Shown: positions 1-5,153 of the stretch, in pieces
Numbering within the stretch: the stretch's first letter is position 1
Layout: each line of letters begins with the position of its first letter
NCBI GenBank assembly: GCA_028694075.1
Contig: JAQUUD010000065.1
Coordinates: 1 to 5,682, forward strand
Direction: 5' to 3'
Length of the DNA stretch: 5,682 bases
From: Clostridia bacterium
GTDB lineage: Bacteria > Bacillota > Clostridia > Christensenellales > UBA1242
Notes under the pieces: generated by a model
The model's database searches: none
What the model saw: the letters and a program-made list of their open reading frames with translations, nothing else
Told to the model about the DNA's origin: nothing
Translations under genes and position numbers: made by a program

Positions 1-25
1 ATAGAATAAAACAAAAGGAAAAACA

Positions 26-1912
26 ATGAATAAAATAAACATAAAAAAAATATCAATCACAAATTTCAAAGGCGTGGCAAGTTTTGAAATGGACTTCGAC
101 CCAAAATTGGCACAGTTAAAAGGACCTTCGGGTTCAAGCAAGACAACGATTTTAGATGCAATTAAATGGTGCTTGGGTTATCCAGTAAAAAATTGGGAAC
201 CTACAATGGGTGAAACAAGAGTTAAGGTGCCAGACATTGTTACAAAAATAGAACTCACACTTGAAGTGAATAATTCTAATTATGTAATTATAAAAACTGC
301 TGAGCAAAGTTTTAAGACTTCTGCCGAAACTGGTGCAAAGTTGTCAACTGGTTATGATTACACTTATTCATTTGATGGTGTGGGTTGTAAAGCAAAAGAT
401 TTTCAAGCACGAATTTCTGATTTATTTGAGATACAATATGATAAACTTTTGTGGGTGCTTGATACCAAAATATTCTTAGATGACACACAAACGAATTGGG
501 CGGACCGCCGAAAATGGTTATATGAACTTCTTGACATAGATAATAAAACCGCAAGTCTTGCCGACAAAAAAGAATATGAACTAATTGCCGATCACCTTAA
601 AAAAGGAAAGAGTGAAATTGATATACAGAAAATGCTCAATGCCGAGAAAAAAGGTATTTCTGATGACCAAACTCGCAACAAGGTAATTATTGATAGTAAA
701 ATTAAAGAAATGACCGAACTAGCGAATATTGATTTTGATGGCATAGAAAAACGAAAGACCGAGTTAAATGCAGAAATAGGCACATTGCAAGCACAAAGCA
801 AGCAAGGACAAACAAACACTCTGCTTGCCACTAAACAAAGAGAATTAGAGCAAATAAGAACCAAATTTATGGAAGTTAGTATAAGTATTAAAGAGCAAGA
901 TCAAAAACTTGATTACCAAAAAAGAGAACTAGACGGGCAAATAAATGGAATTGCTGGCATAAAATCAGATATTTACTTTTGCCAAGATAAAATAAAAAAA
1001 CTTGATAGCGAACTTGAAGATTGCAAACTTGAAACTGAAGAAGTTCAATCGCAGAAATTTGACCAAGAAAAAACAACTTGTCCAACTTGCAAACAAACAC
1101 TGCCACTAGAAAAAATTGAAGAACTAAAATCAAGTTTTGAGAAAGACAAAGAAAAAAGACTTGCAAATATCAATTCTAAGGCGGAAAACAACGCCATAGA
1201 ACGACAAAACACTGAAAGTCGAATAAACACTCTAACCAACAAGTTAAACTCACTAAATGGCGACCTAAATGCATTAAACGAAGTTGTTGTGGATAAAACA
1301 CAAATCACCACATTGGAAAAAGAACTTGCCGACAAACAAATCGAAATTGAAAACTTGCCTAAATTAGATATTGACAATACAATAAACGAAAAAATCAATA
1401 CCTTAAAAATAGAATATGAAAACTGTATTCGGGAACTTGTTAAAAAAGACCAACTAGCGAAAATTAAAACCGAAATCCAAGAATTAAAAGACAACTCAAA
1501 AGAACTCGCCCAAAAAGATGCAAGTCGAATTGCAAGACAAAATCAGTTGCGTGCCTATATTGAAGAAAAAGTTGCGTTCGTTAGCACTGAAATAAATTCT
1601 CATTTTGATGGCATAACTTGGCAACTATTTACCAAAAATAGTGATATGGCGGAAAACTTGTACGAGCAAAATTGCTTTACGGTATATAATGGTTCTACTT
1701 TTGTGGGGAACTCCACTGGTGAAAAAATATTTGTGTGCAATAAAGTTAATGAAGGTTTGCAAAAATTGCTTGGCATAAATATATTCGTATTCGTGGATGA
1801 AAAACAAAGTTCTACAATACCTTATGAAACTGACAAACAAGTTATCGAATTAATTACAAGCACCGAGCAAAACTTCAAAAATGTAAAAATTAGTGATGTA
1901 TTTGGGAAATAA
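26..1912 (+). CDS. SbcC/Rad50-like AAA ATPase with zinc hook (phage-type, short coiled coil)
   Basis: This encodes a 628-residue SMC-superfamily ATPase of the SbcC/Rad50/AAA_23 type, which in cells and phages processes or remodels DNA ends, usually with an SbcD/Mre11 nuclease partner (family knowledge; no partner is in the window). Visible parts, in order, are an N-terminal ATPase lobe with a P-loop at residues 33-41 (GPSGSSKTT) and a segment near 146-172 (IFLDDTQTNWADRRKWLYEL) resembling the region after the Q-loop in SbcC-like proteins. A Lys/Glu-rich coiled coil runs from about 180 to 510, interrupted by a CPTC zinc hook at C352-C355. The C-terminal lobe has a weak signature (NSTGEK, 562-567) and a Walker B-like FVFVDE ending at D591-E592. 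It is far shorter than cellular SbcC (about 1000 aa), matching phage forms. The residue before the P-loop lysine is Ser, not Gly. ATG 26 follows AAAAGGA at good spacing. Its base composition is less AT-rich than the downstream genes. Confidence 0.9.
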   Translation: MNKINIKKISITNFKGVASFEMDFDPKLAQLKGPSGSSKTTILDAIKWCLGYPVKNWEPTMGETRVKVPDIVTKIELTLEVNNSNYVIIKTAEQSFKTSAETGAKLSTGYDYTYSFDGVGCKAKDFQARISDLFEIQYDKLLWVLDTKIFLDDTQTNWADRRKWLYELLDIDNKTASLADKKEYELIADHLKKGKSEIDIQKMLNAEKKGISDDQTRNKVIIDSKIKEMTELANIDFDGIEKRKTELNAEIGTLQAQSKQGQTNTLLATKQRELEQIRTKFMEVSISIKEQDQKLDYQKRELDGQINGIAGIKSDIYFCQDKIKKLDSELEDCKLETEEVQSQKFDQEKTTCPTCKQTLPLEKIEELKSSFEKDKEKRLANINSKAENNAIERQNTESRINTLTNKLNSLNGDLNALNEVVVDKTQITTLEKELADKQIEIENLPKLDIDNTINEKINTLKIEYENCIRELVKKDQLAKIKTEIQELKDNSKELAQKDASRIARQNQLRAYIEEKVAFVSTEINSHFDGITWQLFTKNSDMAENLYEQNCFTVYNGSTFVGNSTGEKIFVCNKVNEGLQKLLGINIFVFVDEKQSSTIPYETDKQVIELITSTEQNFKNVKISDVFGK

Positions 1913-1927
1913 AAGGAGTAAAAAAAA

Positions 1928-2473
1928 ATGTTAGAAAAAATACCAATAAATTCAAAACAAAAATTTCAAATCGGAGATATTTGTAAAATGTATGATAACG
2001 AGGAAGTTATAATATTATATACATATTCACAAATGTTTGGGGGCGGTGATTATAATTCTTATTGTGTATATTCAAAATCTAGTGGAGGAGAGATGGCTTG
2101 GATTCAAGAGAATCAAATGGATTTTATTCGCAAACCAAATCAAGAAGAACTAGATATTTTATTTAAGGAAGATAAAGAGGATCAATATCTTCCACATCGC
2201 AAATCATTATTAGGACAAGATGATTATGAATTCCTTAATCGTGAAAAAATTAAAAGAAATCAACTTTGTTTTTATTTACCAGATTATGATGGGGAATTAC
2301 ATCCTCAAAGCCAAATGAATGCTTTGGGATATAAAGTTATTGGTGCAATACCACAAAGTATAGCAGATTGTTGGTGGTTTACGGTTGAAGAATTTATAGA
2401 ACCTTTGCCTAAATATTTAAGCAAAATGGAATATGATTTTGAGAGATGGCACCATAATGATATAAAAGATTAA
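1928..2473 (+). CDS. hypothetical protein, possible N-terminal SH3-like beta domain
   Basis: This is a 181-residue soluble protein that I do not recognise. It starts 15 bases after the ATPase gene with AAGGAG at 1913-1918, nine bases before the ATG, so it is probably in the same operon. Residues about 13-67 alternate short hydrophobic and glycine-rich stretches (GDICKMYDNEEVIILYTY, then FGGGDYNSY and GGEMAW), which looks like a small beta-barrel of the SH3/KOW kind; this is inference from pattern only. The C-terminal part is acidic and aromatic, with a WW pair at 149-150, and ends in a charged tail. There is no signal peptide, membrane segment or cysteine cluster. The gene is real by its start signal, length and tight packing; its function is unknown. 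Confidence 0.8.
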   Translation: MLEKIPINSKQKFQIGDICKMYDNEEVIILYTYSQMFGGGDYNSYCVYSKSSGGEMAWIQENQMDFIRKPNQEELDILFKEDKEDQYLPHRKSLLGQDDYEFLNREKIKRNQLCFYLPDYDGELHPQSQMNALGYKVIGAIPQSIADCWWFTVEEFIEPLPKYLSKMEYDFERWHHNDIKD

Positions 2474-2481
2474 AATAACAA

Positions 2482-2489
2482 TTGGAGGT
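2482..2489 (+). promoter_or_regulatory. Strong Shine-Dalgarno for the 149-aa gene
   Basis: TTGGAGGT lies six bases before ATG 2495. This decides the start in favour of 2495 over the in-frame ATG at 2504 three codons later, which would be too far from it. Confidence 0.75.
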
Positions 2490-2494
2490 AAAAG

Positions 2495-2944
2495 ATGATT
2501 GATATGAAAATAAGTTACGATGAAGCACTTATGATATACTATAGCATTTGTGTTACATTAGGCAATGAATTAAAAAAGCCAAAAGATAATAGAAGTTTGT
2601 GTTCTCTTCAAATAGATGAATTAAAAAAATTAAAATGGCAATTTGGAACAACAGAAGATTATGAAGACTATATTAAAGAAATATCAAAAATTGAAGAAAA
2701 TAAAATTTGCAACAATATACCATTTAGTGAAAAAGTTTATACCGAAGCAGTTGTAAATAATTTATTACTAATAAATAAAATACTTAATGAACAAAATCAA
2801 GAATTTAAATCAATTTGCAATGGATTTAAAGATATATTTAAATCTTATATGATTTTTTTAGGAAGAAAAAGTGGCAAAAATCAAATGGCATTAAAAATTG
2901 AAGATTTAATACGTAGAATAAACGAGGTTTTGGAGGGAGAATAA
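2495..2944 (+). CDS. hypothetical helical protein
   Basis: This is a 149-residue, predominantly helical, Lys/Glu/Ile-rich soluble protein that I do not recognise. It has no membrane segment, no metal-binding motif and no nucleotide-binding loop. The central part (about 45-75) and the C-terminus (about 128-149, with IEDLIRRINEVLEGE) look amphipathic, as in small helical-bundle adaptor or accessory proteins, but that is only a shape argument. It lies 21 bases after the preceding stop. Base composition is very AT-rich: 2761-2820 has 9 G/C in 60. Its last codons contain a GGAGGGAG run (2932-2939) that serves as a ribosome site for whatever is translated next. Confidence 0.8.
   Translation: MIDMKISYDEALMIYYSICVTLGNELKKPKDNRSLCSLQIDELKKLKWQFGTTEDYEDYIKEISKIEENKICNNIPFSEKVYTEAVVNNLLLINKILNEQNQEFKSICNGFKDIFKSYMIFLGRKSGKNQMALKIEDLIRRINEVLEGE
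2932..2939 (+). promoter_or_regulatory. Shine-Dalgarno inside the end of the 149-aa gene
   Basis: GGAGGGAG sits in the last codons of the upstream gene, six bases before ATG 2946. It is the best ribosome site in the area, yet it points at a 7-codon mini-ORF rather than directly at the 104-aa gene, whose own weaker site (TTGGAG, 2958-2963) lies within the mini-ORF. Confidence 0.55.
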
Positions 2945-2945
2945 T

Positions 2946-2969
2946 ATGGAACAAATTTTGGAGATATAA
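2946..2969 (+). CDS. 7-codon leader mini-ORF (MEQILEI)
   Basis: This is a very short open frame, ATG to TAA, encoding MEQILEI. It has a near-consensus ribosome site six bases upstream, and its stop codon ends two bases before the ATG of the 104-aa gene, the usual geometry for termination-reinitiation coupling. It could be a translated leader that sets expression of the next gene, or a scar left by deletion of a gene. No function can be read from seven residues. Confidence is in translation being plausible, not in a product with a role. Confidence 0.3.
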   Translation: MEQILEI

Positions 2970-2971
2970 TA

Positions 2972-3286
2972 ATGAAAATAAATGAAATAATCAAAATTAG
3001 AAATTGTGTAGGTATATTAGATATAAAACTTATAAAAGAATTAAACCCATCAGATGTTTCTCGTGGGAATATTGAAGAAATGAATTTTTGTGGAAATATG
3101 CGATTAGAATATCATAAAAACTATTCTAACGATACAATAATTACACTTACAGAAAGAAACGAAGAAAAGCGAATTATTGTTGCTTATCTAACAGTTGACG
3201 GAATATTTGAAACATATTTAGGCGAAATTCAAGGTTCAGAAAGACCAGACGAATATTTTGTTACAATATATGGAGATGATAAATGA
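2972..3286 (+). CDS. hypothetical protein
   Basis: This is a 104-residue soluble protein that I do not recognise. After a helical start (residues 1-25) it looks largely beta-stranded: MRLEYHKNY, TIITLTERN, RIIVAYLTVDGIFETYLG and DEYFVTIYG read like consecutive strands of a small sheet. It has no transmembrane segment or metal ligands. TTGGAG at 2958-2963 is eight bases before the ATG. Its TGA overlaps the ATG of the HTH gene in a 4-base ATGA junction, so the two are translationally coupled and may act together, for example as a partner of the regulator (inference). Confidence 0.8.
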   Translation: MKINEIIKIRNCVGILDIKLIKELNPSDVSRGNIEEMNFCGNMRLEYHKNYSNDTIITLTERNEEKRIIVAYLTVDGIFETYLGEIQGSERPDEYFVTIYGDDK

Positions 3287-3543
3287 TTAAATCTAAACTT
3301 AGCAAAAAACTTGTCGAGTTGCGGAAGTTGCATAAATACAAGCAAAAATATGTGGCGAAATTCATAGGAGTTACTACTCGAGTTTACGGGTATTGGGAAA
3401 GTGGTAGATTCCCAACTGGCGAAAATTTTATAATAAAACTTTGCGAATTGTATGGAATTGGTGCTAATGAGTTATTTTCAATAACTACAAAATATGAATA
3501 TCCAAACAGCGATATTTGTGGCGAAGGAGTTTACAATGAATAA
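3283..3543 (+). CDS. Xre-family HTH DNA-binding protein
   Basis: This is an 86-residue protein consisting almost entirely of a Cro/C1-type helix-turn-helix (residues about 5-67), the class that includes phage repressors and operon-level regulators. Helix 2 begins at Q21 (QKYVAKFIG), the recognition helix is about T31-E39 (TTRVYGYWE), and SGRFPTGENFIIKLCELYGIGANELF completes the five-helix fold. There is no C-terminal oligomerisation or peptidase domain, only about 18 further residues. Its ATG overlaps the stop of the upstream gene by 4 bases, with TGGAG at 3271-3275 inside that gene. Its own end overlaps the next gene by 8 bases. It sits inside a co-directional operon rather than at a divergent lysogeny switch, so it may autoregulate the local operon; no operator was identified. 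Confidence 0.88.
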   Translation: MIKSKLSKKLVELRKLHKYKQKYVAKFIGVTTRVYGYWESGRFPTGENFIIKLCELYGIGANELFSITTKYEYPNSDICGEGVYNE

Positions 3544-3760
3544 ACAAAATGAAATGAGTATGTTAAAAATTATTTGTTTTTTTGTTTTACTTGCTTGTAT
3601 TTGTGCTTTTGCACTTGTTTGCGTTTGGGAATTTGGTCCATCAATAATGTTGTGGTTAAAAATTATGTTTACAATTATGTTCGCACTAATTTTGATTTCA
3701 ACTTTATGCGGACTTGTTATGATAATTATAATAAATAAAAAGGAAGGTAAAAATGAATAA
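3536..3760 (+). CDS. small two-helix membrane protein
   Basis: This is a 74-residue membrane protein with two hydrophobic segments, about residues 10-30 (ICFFVLLACICAFALVCVW) and 37-66 (IMLWLKIMF through LVMIIII), and a lysine-rich C-terminal tail (NKKEGKNE) that suggests a cytoplasmic end. The frame stays open upstream to ATG 3494, but I chose ATG 3536 because GAAGGAG at 3523-3529 is six bases before it and nothing resembling a ribosome site precedes 3494. It overlaps the HTH gene by 8 bases and the next membrane-protein gene by 8 bases, both through the same AATGAATAA string. I do not recognise the family; holin-like, exclusion or toxin-like roles are possible but not shown. Confidence 0.72.
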   Translation: MNKQNEMSMLKIICFFVLLACICAFALVCVWEFGPSIMLWLKIMFTIMFALILISTLCGLVMIIIINKKEGKNE

Positions 3761-4017
3761 AAAAACTAATGGAATTTTAATGGGGTTATTCTTAGGGTTA
3801 ATAGGATTGGCCATTGGACTAGGAATGTGCAACAGTAAAGGAGAAAAAGAAGAGTTTATATCAGGATGGTGGATAGGATTTATAGTTTGTTTCGTTGTAT
3901 TTATTATTCTAGGTTTTATTTATTATTTTTATATAATGAATATACCTTACTACTATTAATACTAATTCAAAAAAGCATAATTACAGATTTATTAAAAGAA
4001 AAGGGGATAGAGTGATG
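3749..4017 (+). repeat. Direct repeat, copy 1 (membrane-protein cassette)
   Basis: This matches 4098-4366 at a fixed offset of 349 bases. The first 258 bases (3749-4006) are identical, and the last 11 differ only at 4007 and 4014. The unit contains the whole 68-aa membrane-protein gene, its 3' non-coding stretch and the ribosome site and ATG of whatever gene follows. The 80 bases between the copies (4018-4097) are unique. Identity at every synonymous and non-coding position implies very recent duplication or gene conversion. Confidence 0.97.
3753..3959 (+). CDS. 68-aa glycine-zipper membrane protein, copy 1
   Basis: This is a 68-residue protein with two membrane helices, about 8-24 and 39-60, joined by a short charged loop (CNSKGEKEEF, 26-35). 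Helix 1 carries regularly spaced glycines (G11, G15, G18, G22, G24), a glycine-zipper pattern known from tightly packed or oligomerising membrane helices, so self-association is a reasonable inference. The C-terminus ends in NIPYYY. I do not recognise the family. GGAAGG at 3742-3747 precedes ATG 3753 by five bases, and the start overlaps the preceding gene by 8 bases. A second, sequence-identical copy is at 4102-4308. Small hydrophobic phage proteins of this shape include holin-like, superinfection-exclusion and toxin-like peptides; none can be chosen from sequence alone. Confidence 0.78.
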   Translation: MNKKTNGILMGLFLGLIGLAIGLGMCNSKGEKEEFISGWWIGFIVCFVVFIILGFIYYFYIMNIPYYY

Positions 4018-4308
4018 GTGATTTTTTGTATAATCATATTTATAGTAATAGCATTTAATTTAATACAAATCATATATTATAATTTAAAAGGAGGAGAAAA
4101 AATGAATAAAAAAACTAATGGAATTTTAATGGGGTTATTCTTAGGGTTAATAGGATTGGCCATTGGACTAGGAATGTGCAACAGTAAAGGAGAAAAAGAA
4201 GAGTTTATATCAGGATGGTGGATAGGATTTATAGTTTGTTTCGTTGTATTTATTATTCTAGGTTTTATTTATTATTTTTATATAATGAATATACCTTACT
4301 ACTATTAA
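4015..4308 (+). CDS. Membrane protein with extra N-terminal helix fused to 68-aa copy 2; possible dual start
   Basis: From ATG 4015 (AGGGG at 4002-4006, eight bases upstream) the frame encodes 97 residues: a 29-residue extension with one hydrophobic helix (VIFCIIIFIVIAFNLIQII), then KGGEK, then an exact copy of the 68-aa glycine-zipper protein. The KGGEK codons form a strong internal Shine-Dalgarno (GGAGG, 4090-4094) seven bases before the internal ATG 4102. The locus could therefore make two forms, a three-helix protein and the 68-aa protein. A GTG at 4012 in frame is a less likely start. ATG 4015 corresponds exactly to ATG 4364 in the other repeat copy, so its ribosome site is a duplicated one. 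The extension may be a relic of a separate small gene that lost its stop by frameshift, or a genuine fusion. If only one start is used, 4102 is the safer choice. Confidence 0.6.
   Translation: MVIFCIIIFIVIAFNLIQIIYYNLKGGEKMNKKTNGILMGLFLGLIGLAIGLGMCNSKGEKEEFISGWWIGFIVCFVVFIILGFIYYFYIMNIPYYY
4090..4094 (+). promoter_or_regulatory. Internal Shine-Dalgarno for the second 68-aa copy
   Basis: GGAGG within AAAGGAGGAG lies seven bases before ATG 4102 and is read as KGG in the longer frame. It supports initiation at 4102 and so production of a 68-aa product identical to that from 3753. Confidence 0.7.
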
Positions 4309-4366
4309 TACTAATTCAAAAAAGCATAATTACAGATTTATTAAAAGAAAAGGGGGTAGAGTAATG
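4098..4366 (+). repeat. Direct repeat, copy 2 (membrane-protein cassette)
   Basis: This is the second copy of 3749-4017: identical over 4098-4355, then differing at 4356 and 4363 only. Its right end supplies the ribosome site and start codon of the 151-aa zinc-ribbon gene, as copy 1 does for the fused membrane protein. Confidence 0.97.
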
Positions 4367-4819
4367 AAAAGATTAACTGATAAAGATGGTAAAAAAAACA
4401 CTTGGGATTTGATAGATATTGATACTAAAAGTATTATTGTAAAGGGAAATGCTGATACTATATTATTAAAGGTTATAAGCAAACTATGGTCCTTTGAAAA
4501 CTTTATGGAAGAAAATGGATTTAAAAGTTTAGAAGAAGTTAAAGAATTAAATGATCGTTGGAAAAAATATTGTTGGAGTATGAAACAAGATTATGTTAAA
4601 GAAATTAAGCAACTAAAACAACAACTAGCAGAGAAAGAAGAATTTGTAAAAAATTCAAAAAACAATATTTGCACTTGTAAATTTTGTGCTGATTATATTA
4701 TTGTCGATAGAAACAATATGGAAAATATTTATGCAAAAAACAATATTGGTGTAGAGTTATATGGAACGCATTGTCAACATTGTGGCGGAATAATAGTAAA
4801 AAATAGTCATCAAAAATAG
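4364..4819 (+). CDS. coiled-coil / zinc-ribbon phage-type hypothetical protein
   Basis: This is a 151-residue protein. The N-terminus (MKRLTDKDGK) is the kind of start seen in many uncharacterised small Firmicutes phage proteins (recalled resemblance, not a search). Residues about 45-98 are helical, with an amphipathic coiled-coil stretch (KEIKQLKQQLAEKEEF). The C-terminus holds a probable zinc ribbon: C105-x2-C108 and C137-x2-C140-GG, with C103, H136 and H139 close by. Such ribbons bind nucleic acid or protein partners; the role here is unknown. The start has AGGGGG at 4351-4356, seven bases upstream, supplied by the repeat. No intrinsic terminator is visible between its stop and the next promoter. 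Confidence 0.8.
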   Translation: MKRLTDKDGKKNTWDLIDIDTKSIIVKGNADTILLKVISKLWSFENFMEENGFKSLEEVKELNDRWKKYCWSMKQDYVKEIKQLKQQLAEKEEFVKNSKNNICTCKFCADYIIVDRNNMENIYAKNNIGVELYGTHCQHCGGIIVKNSHQK

Positions 4820-4838
4820 ATATAATATTACAAAATGC

Positions 4839-4867
4839 TTGACAAATCGATTGAAATATGCTATAAT
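4839..4867 (+). promoter_or_regulatory. Consensus sigma-70/sigma-A promoter P1 with extended -10
   Basis: TTGACA at 4839-4844, a 17-base spacer, then TATAAT at 4862-4867 preceded by TG at 4859-4860 (extended -10). Both hexamers match consensus exactly. Transcription is predicted to start near A4874. The string TATAATATT over the -10 also occurs at 4821-4829, 41 bases upstream, perhaps by chance in AT-rich DNA. No good ribosome site or protein gene follows before the terminator at 5034-5062, so the product is probably a small RNA or a terminated leader. Confidence 0.88.
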
Positions 4868-4873
4868 ATTTTC

Positions 4874-5062
4874 AGAATTAGATAATGATTATATATTGTT
4901 TAGTTCTAATGGGGAGTTCTATTTTTCATTCTCTCCAAAATAAAAACATACACTCCTATGCGAAAGATTTAACAAATTAGTATAAAAATTCCTAAATATA
5001 TATTAATTGGCAAGTTTGTATGTTCTTGTCAGCAAAGCACCACCAATTAAGGTGGTGTTTTT
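4874..5062 (+). ncRNA. Candidate structured small RNA (about 190 nt)
   Basis: The transcript is bounded by P1 and an intrinsic terminator. Helices readable by eye are: 4877-4882 with 4905-4910 (ATTAGA/TCTAAT); 4911-4916 with 4931-4936 (GGGGAG/CTCTCC, one G-U), which competes with 4913-4917 pairing with 4952-4956 (GGAGT/ACTCC); 4975-4984 with 4999-5008 (10 bp, one G-U); 5008-5014 with 5025-5031 (TGGCAAG/CTTGTCA, one G-U); and the terminator stem. The loop of the fourth hairpin (5017-5024) is perfectly complementary to 4945-4952, a possible pseudoknot. I do not recognise a known RNA class (not a purine, c-di-GMP or T-box pattern). A 31-codon frame at 4885-4980 lies inside but lacks a ribosome site. 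The RNA may act in trans, or be a leader terminated before the sigma-like gene. Confidence 0.6.
5034..5062 (+). terminator. Intrinsic (Rho-independent) terminator
   Basis: A perfect 7-bp GC-rich stem, CACCACC (5038-5044) with GGTGGTG (5051-5057), has a 6-base AATTAA loop and is followed by five T (5058-5062). Upstream A residues at 5034-5036 can extend the stem into the U-tract. It ends transcripts from P1 and any read-through from the upstream operon, and insulates the second promoter, whose -35 is 17 bases further on. Confidence 0.93.
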
Positions 5063-5070
5063 GATTGGTG
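5041..5070. repeat. Inverted repeat overlapping the terminator
   Basis: 5041-5050 can pair with 5061-5070 (CACCAATTAA/TTGATTGGTG, ten pairs with one G-U) around a 10-base loop. This is mutually exclusive with the terminator stem because it uses 5041-5044. It ends eight bases before the -35 of the second promoter, so it could be an alternative RNA fold or a DNA operator. No direct evidence separates these. Confidence 0.5.
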
Positions 5071-5078
5071 TAAATCAT

Positions 5079-5107
5079 TTGACTTTTGCGTTTAAATGTG
5101 CTATAAT
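5079..5107 (+). promoter_or_regulatory. Promoter P2 with extended -10, driving the sigma-like gene
   Basis: TTGACT at 5079-5084, a 17-base spacer and TATAAT at 5102-5107 with the TG of an extended -10 at 5099-5100. It differs from consensus only in the last base of the -35. The segment AAATGTGCTATAATA closely parallels AAATATGCTATAATA in P1. The predicted start is near 5114, giving a leader of about 40 bases before ATG 5154. Confidence 0.85.
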
Positions 5108-5153
5108 AACAACAAGATATAAGAAATTATATTGGTTATTTGGAGTATGTGGA

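Noticed and set aside
1..9. Possible end of an upstream gene (TAA at 7-9)
   Set aside because: Three codons cannot show that a gene is there.
312..1840. Several minus-strand open frames of 70-150 codons opposite the ATPase gene
   Set aside because: They are antisense shadows of a gene with strong domain evidence. Their products are Ser/Phe/Leu-rich with no recognisable domain, and they lack convincing ribosome sites.
3494..3535. A 14-codon upstream extension of the 74-aa membrane protein
   Set aside because: There is no ribosome site before 3494, whereas GAAGGAG sits six bases before ATG 3536; the extension also lies wholly within the HTH gene.
4029..4034. TATAAT resembling a -10 box in the start of the fused membrane gene
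   Set aside because: There is no -35-like hexamer at a suitable distance and no extended -10 TG in register; likely chance in AT-rich coding DNA.
4885..4980. A 31-codon ORF inside the candidate small RNA with a hydrophobic N-terminus, suggestive of a toxin peptide
   Set aside because: It has no Shine-Dalgarno, only about 11 bases of leader after the predicted start, and overlaps the predicted helices. It is kept only as an alternative for the RNA.
4838..5062. CRISPR array or tracrRNA-like interpretation of the non-coding region
   Set aside because: There are no regularly spaced repeats and no cas gene in the window, and the hairpins do not match a tracrRNA layout that I recognise.
5007..5153. 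A 49-codon upstream extension of the sigma-like protein
   Set aside because: It would run through the terminator hairpin and promoter P2, starts with TTG without a ribosome site, and adds residues unlike any sigma region.
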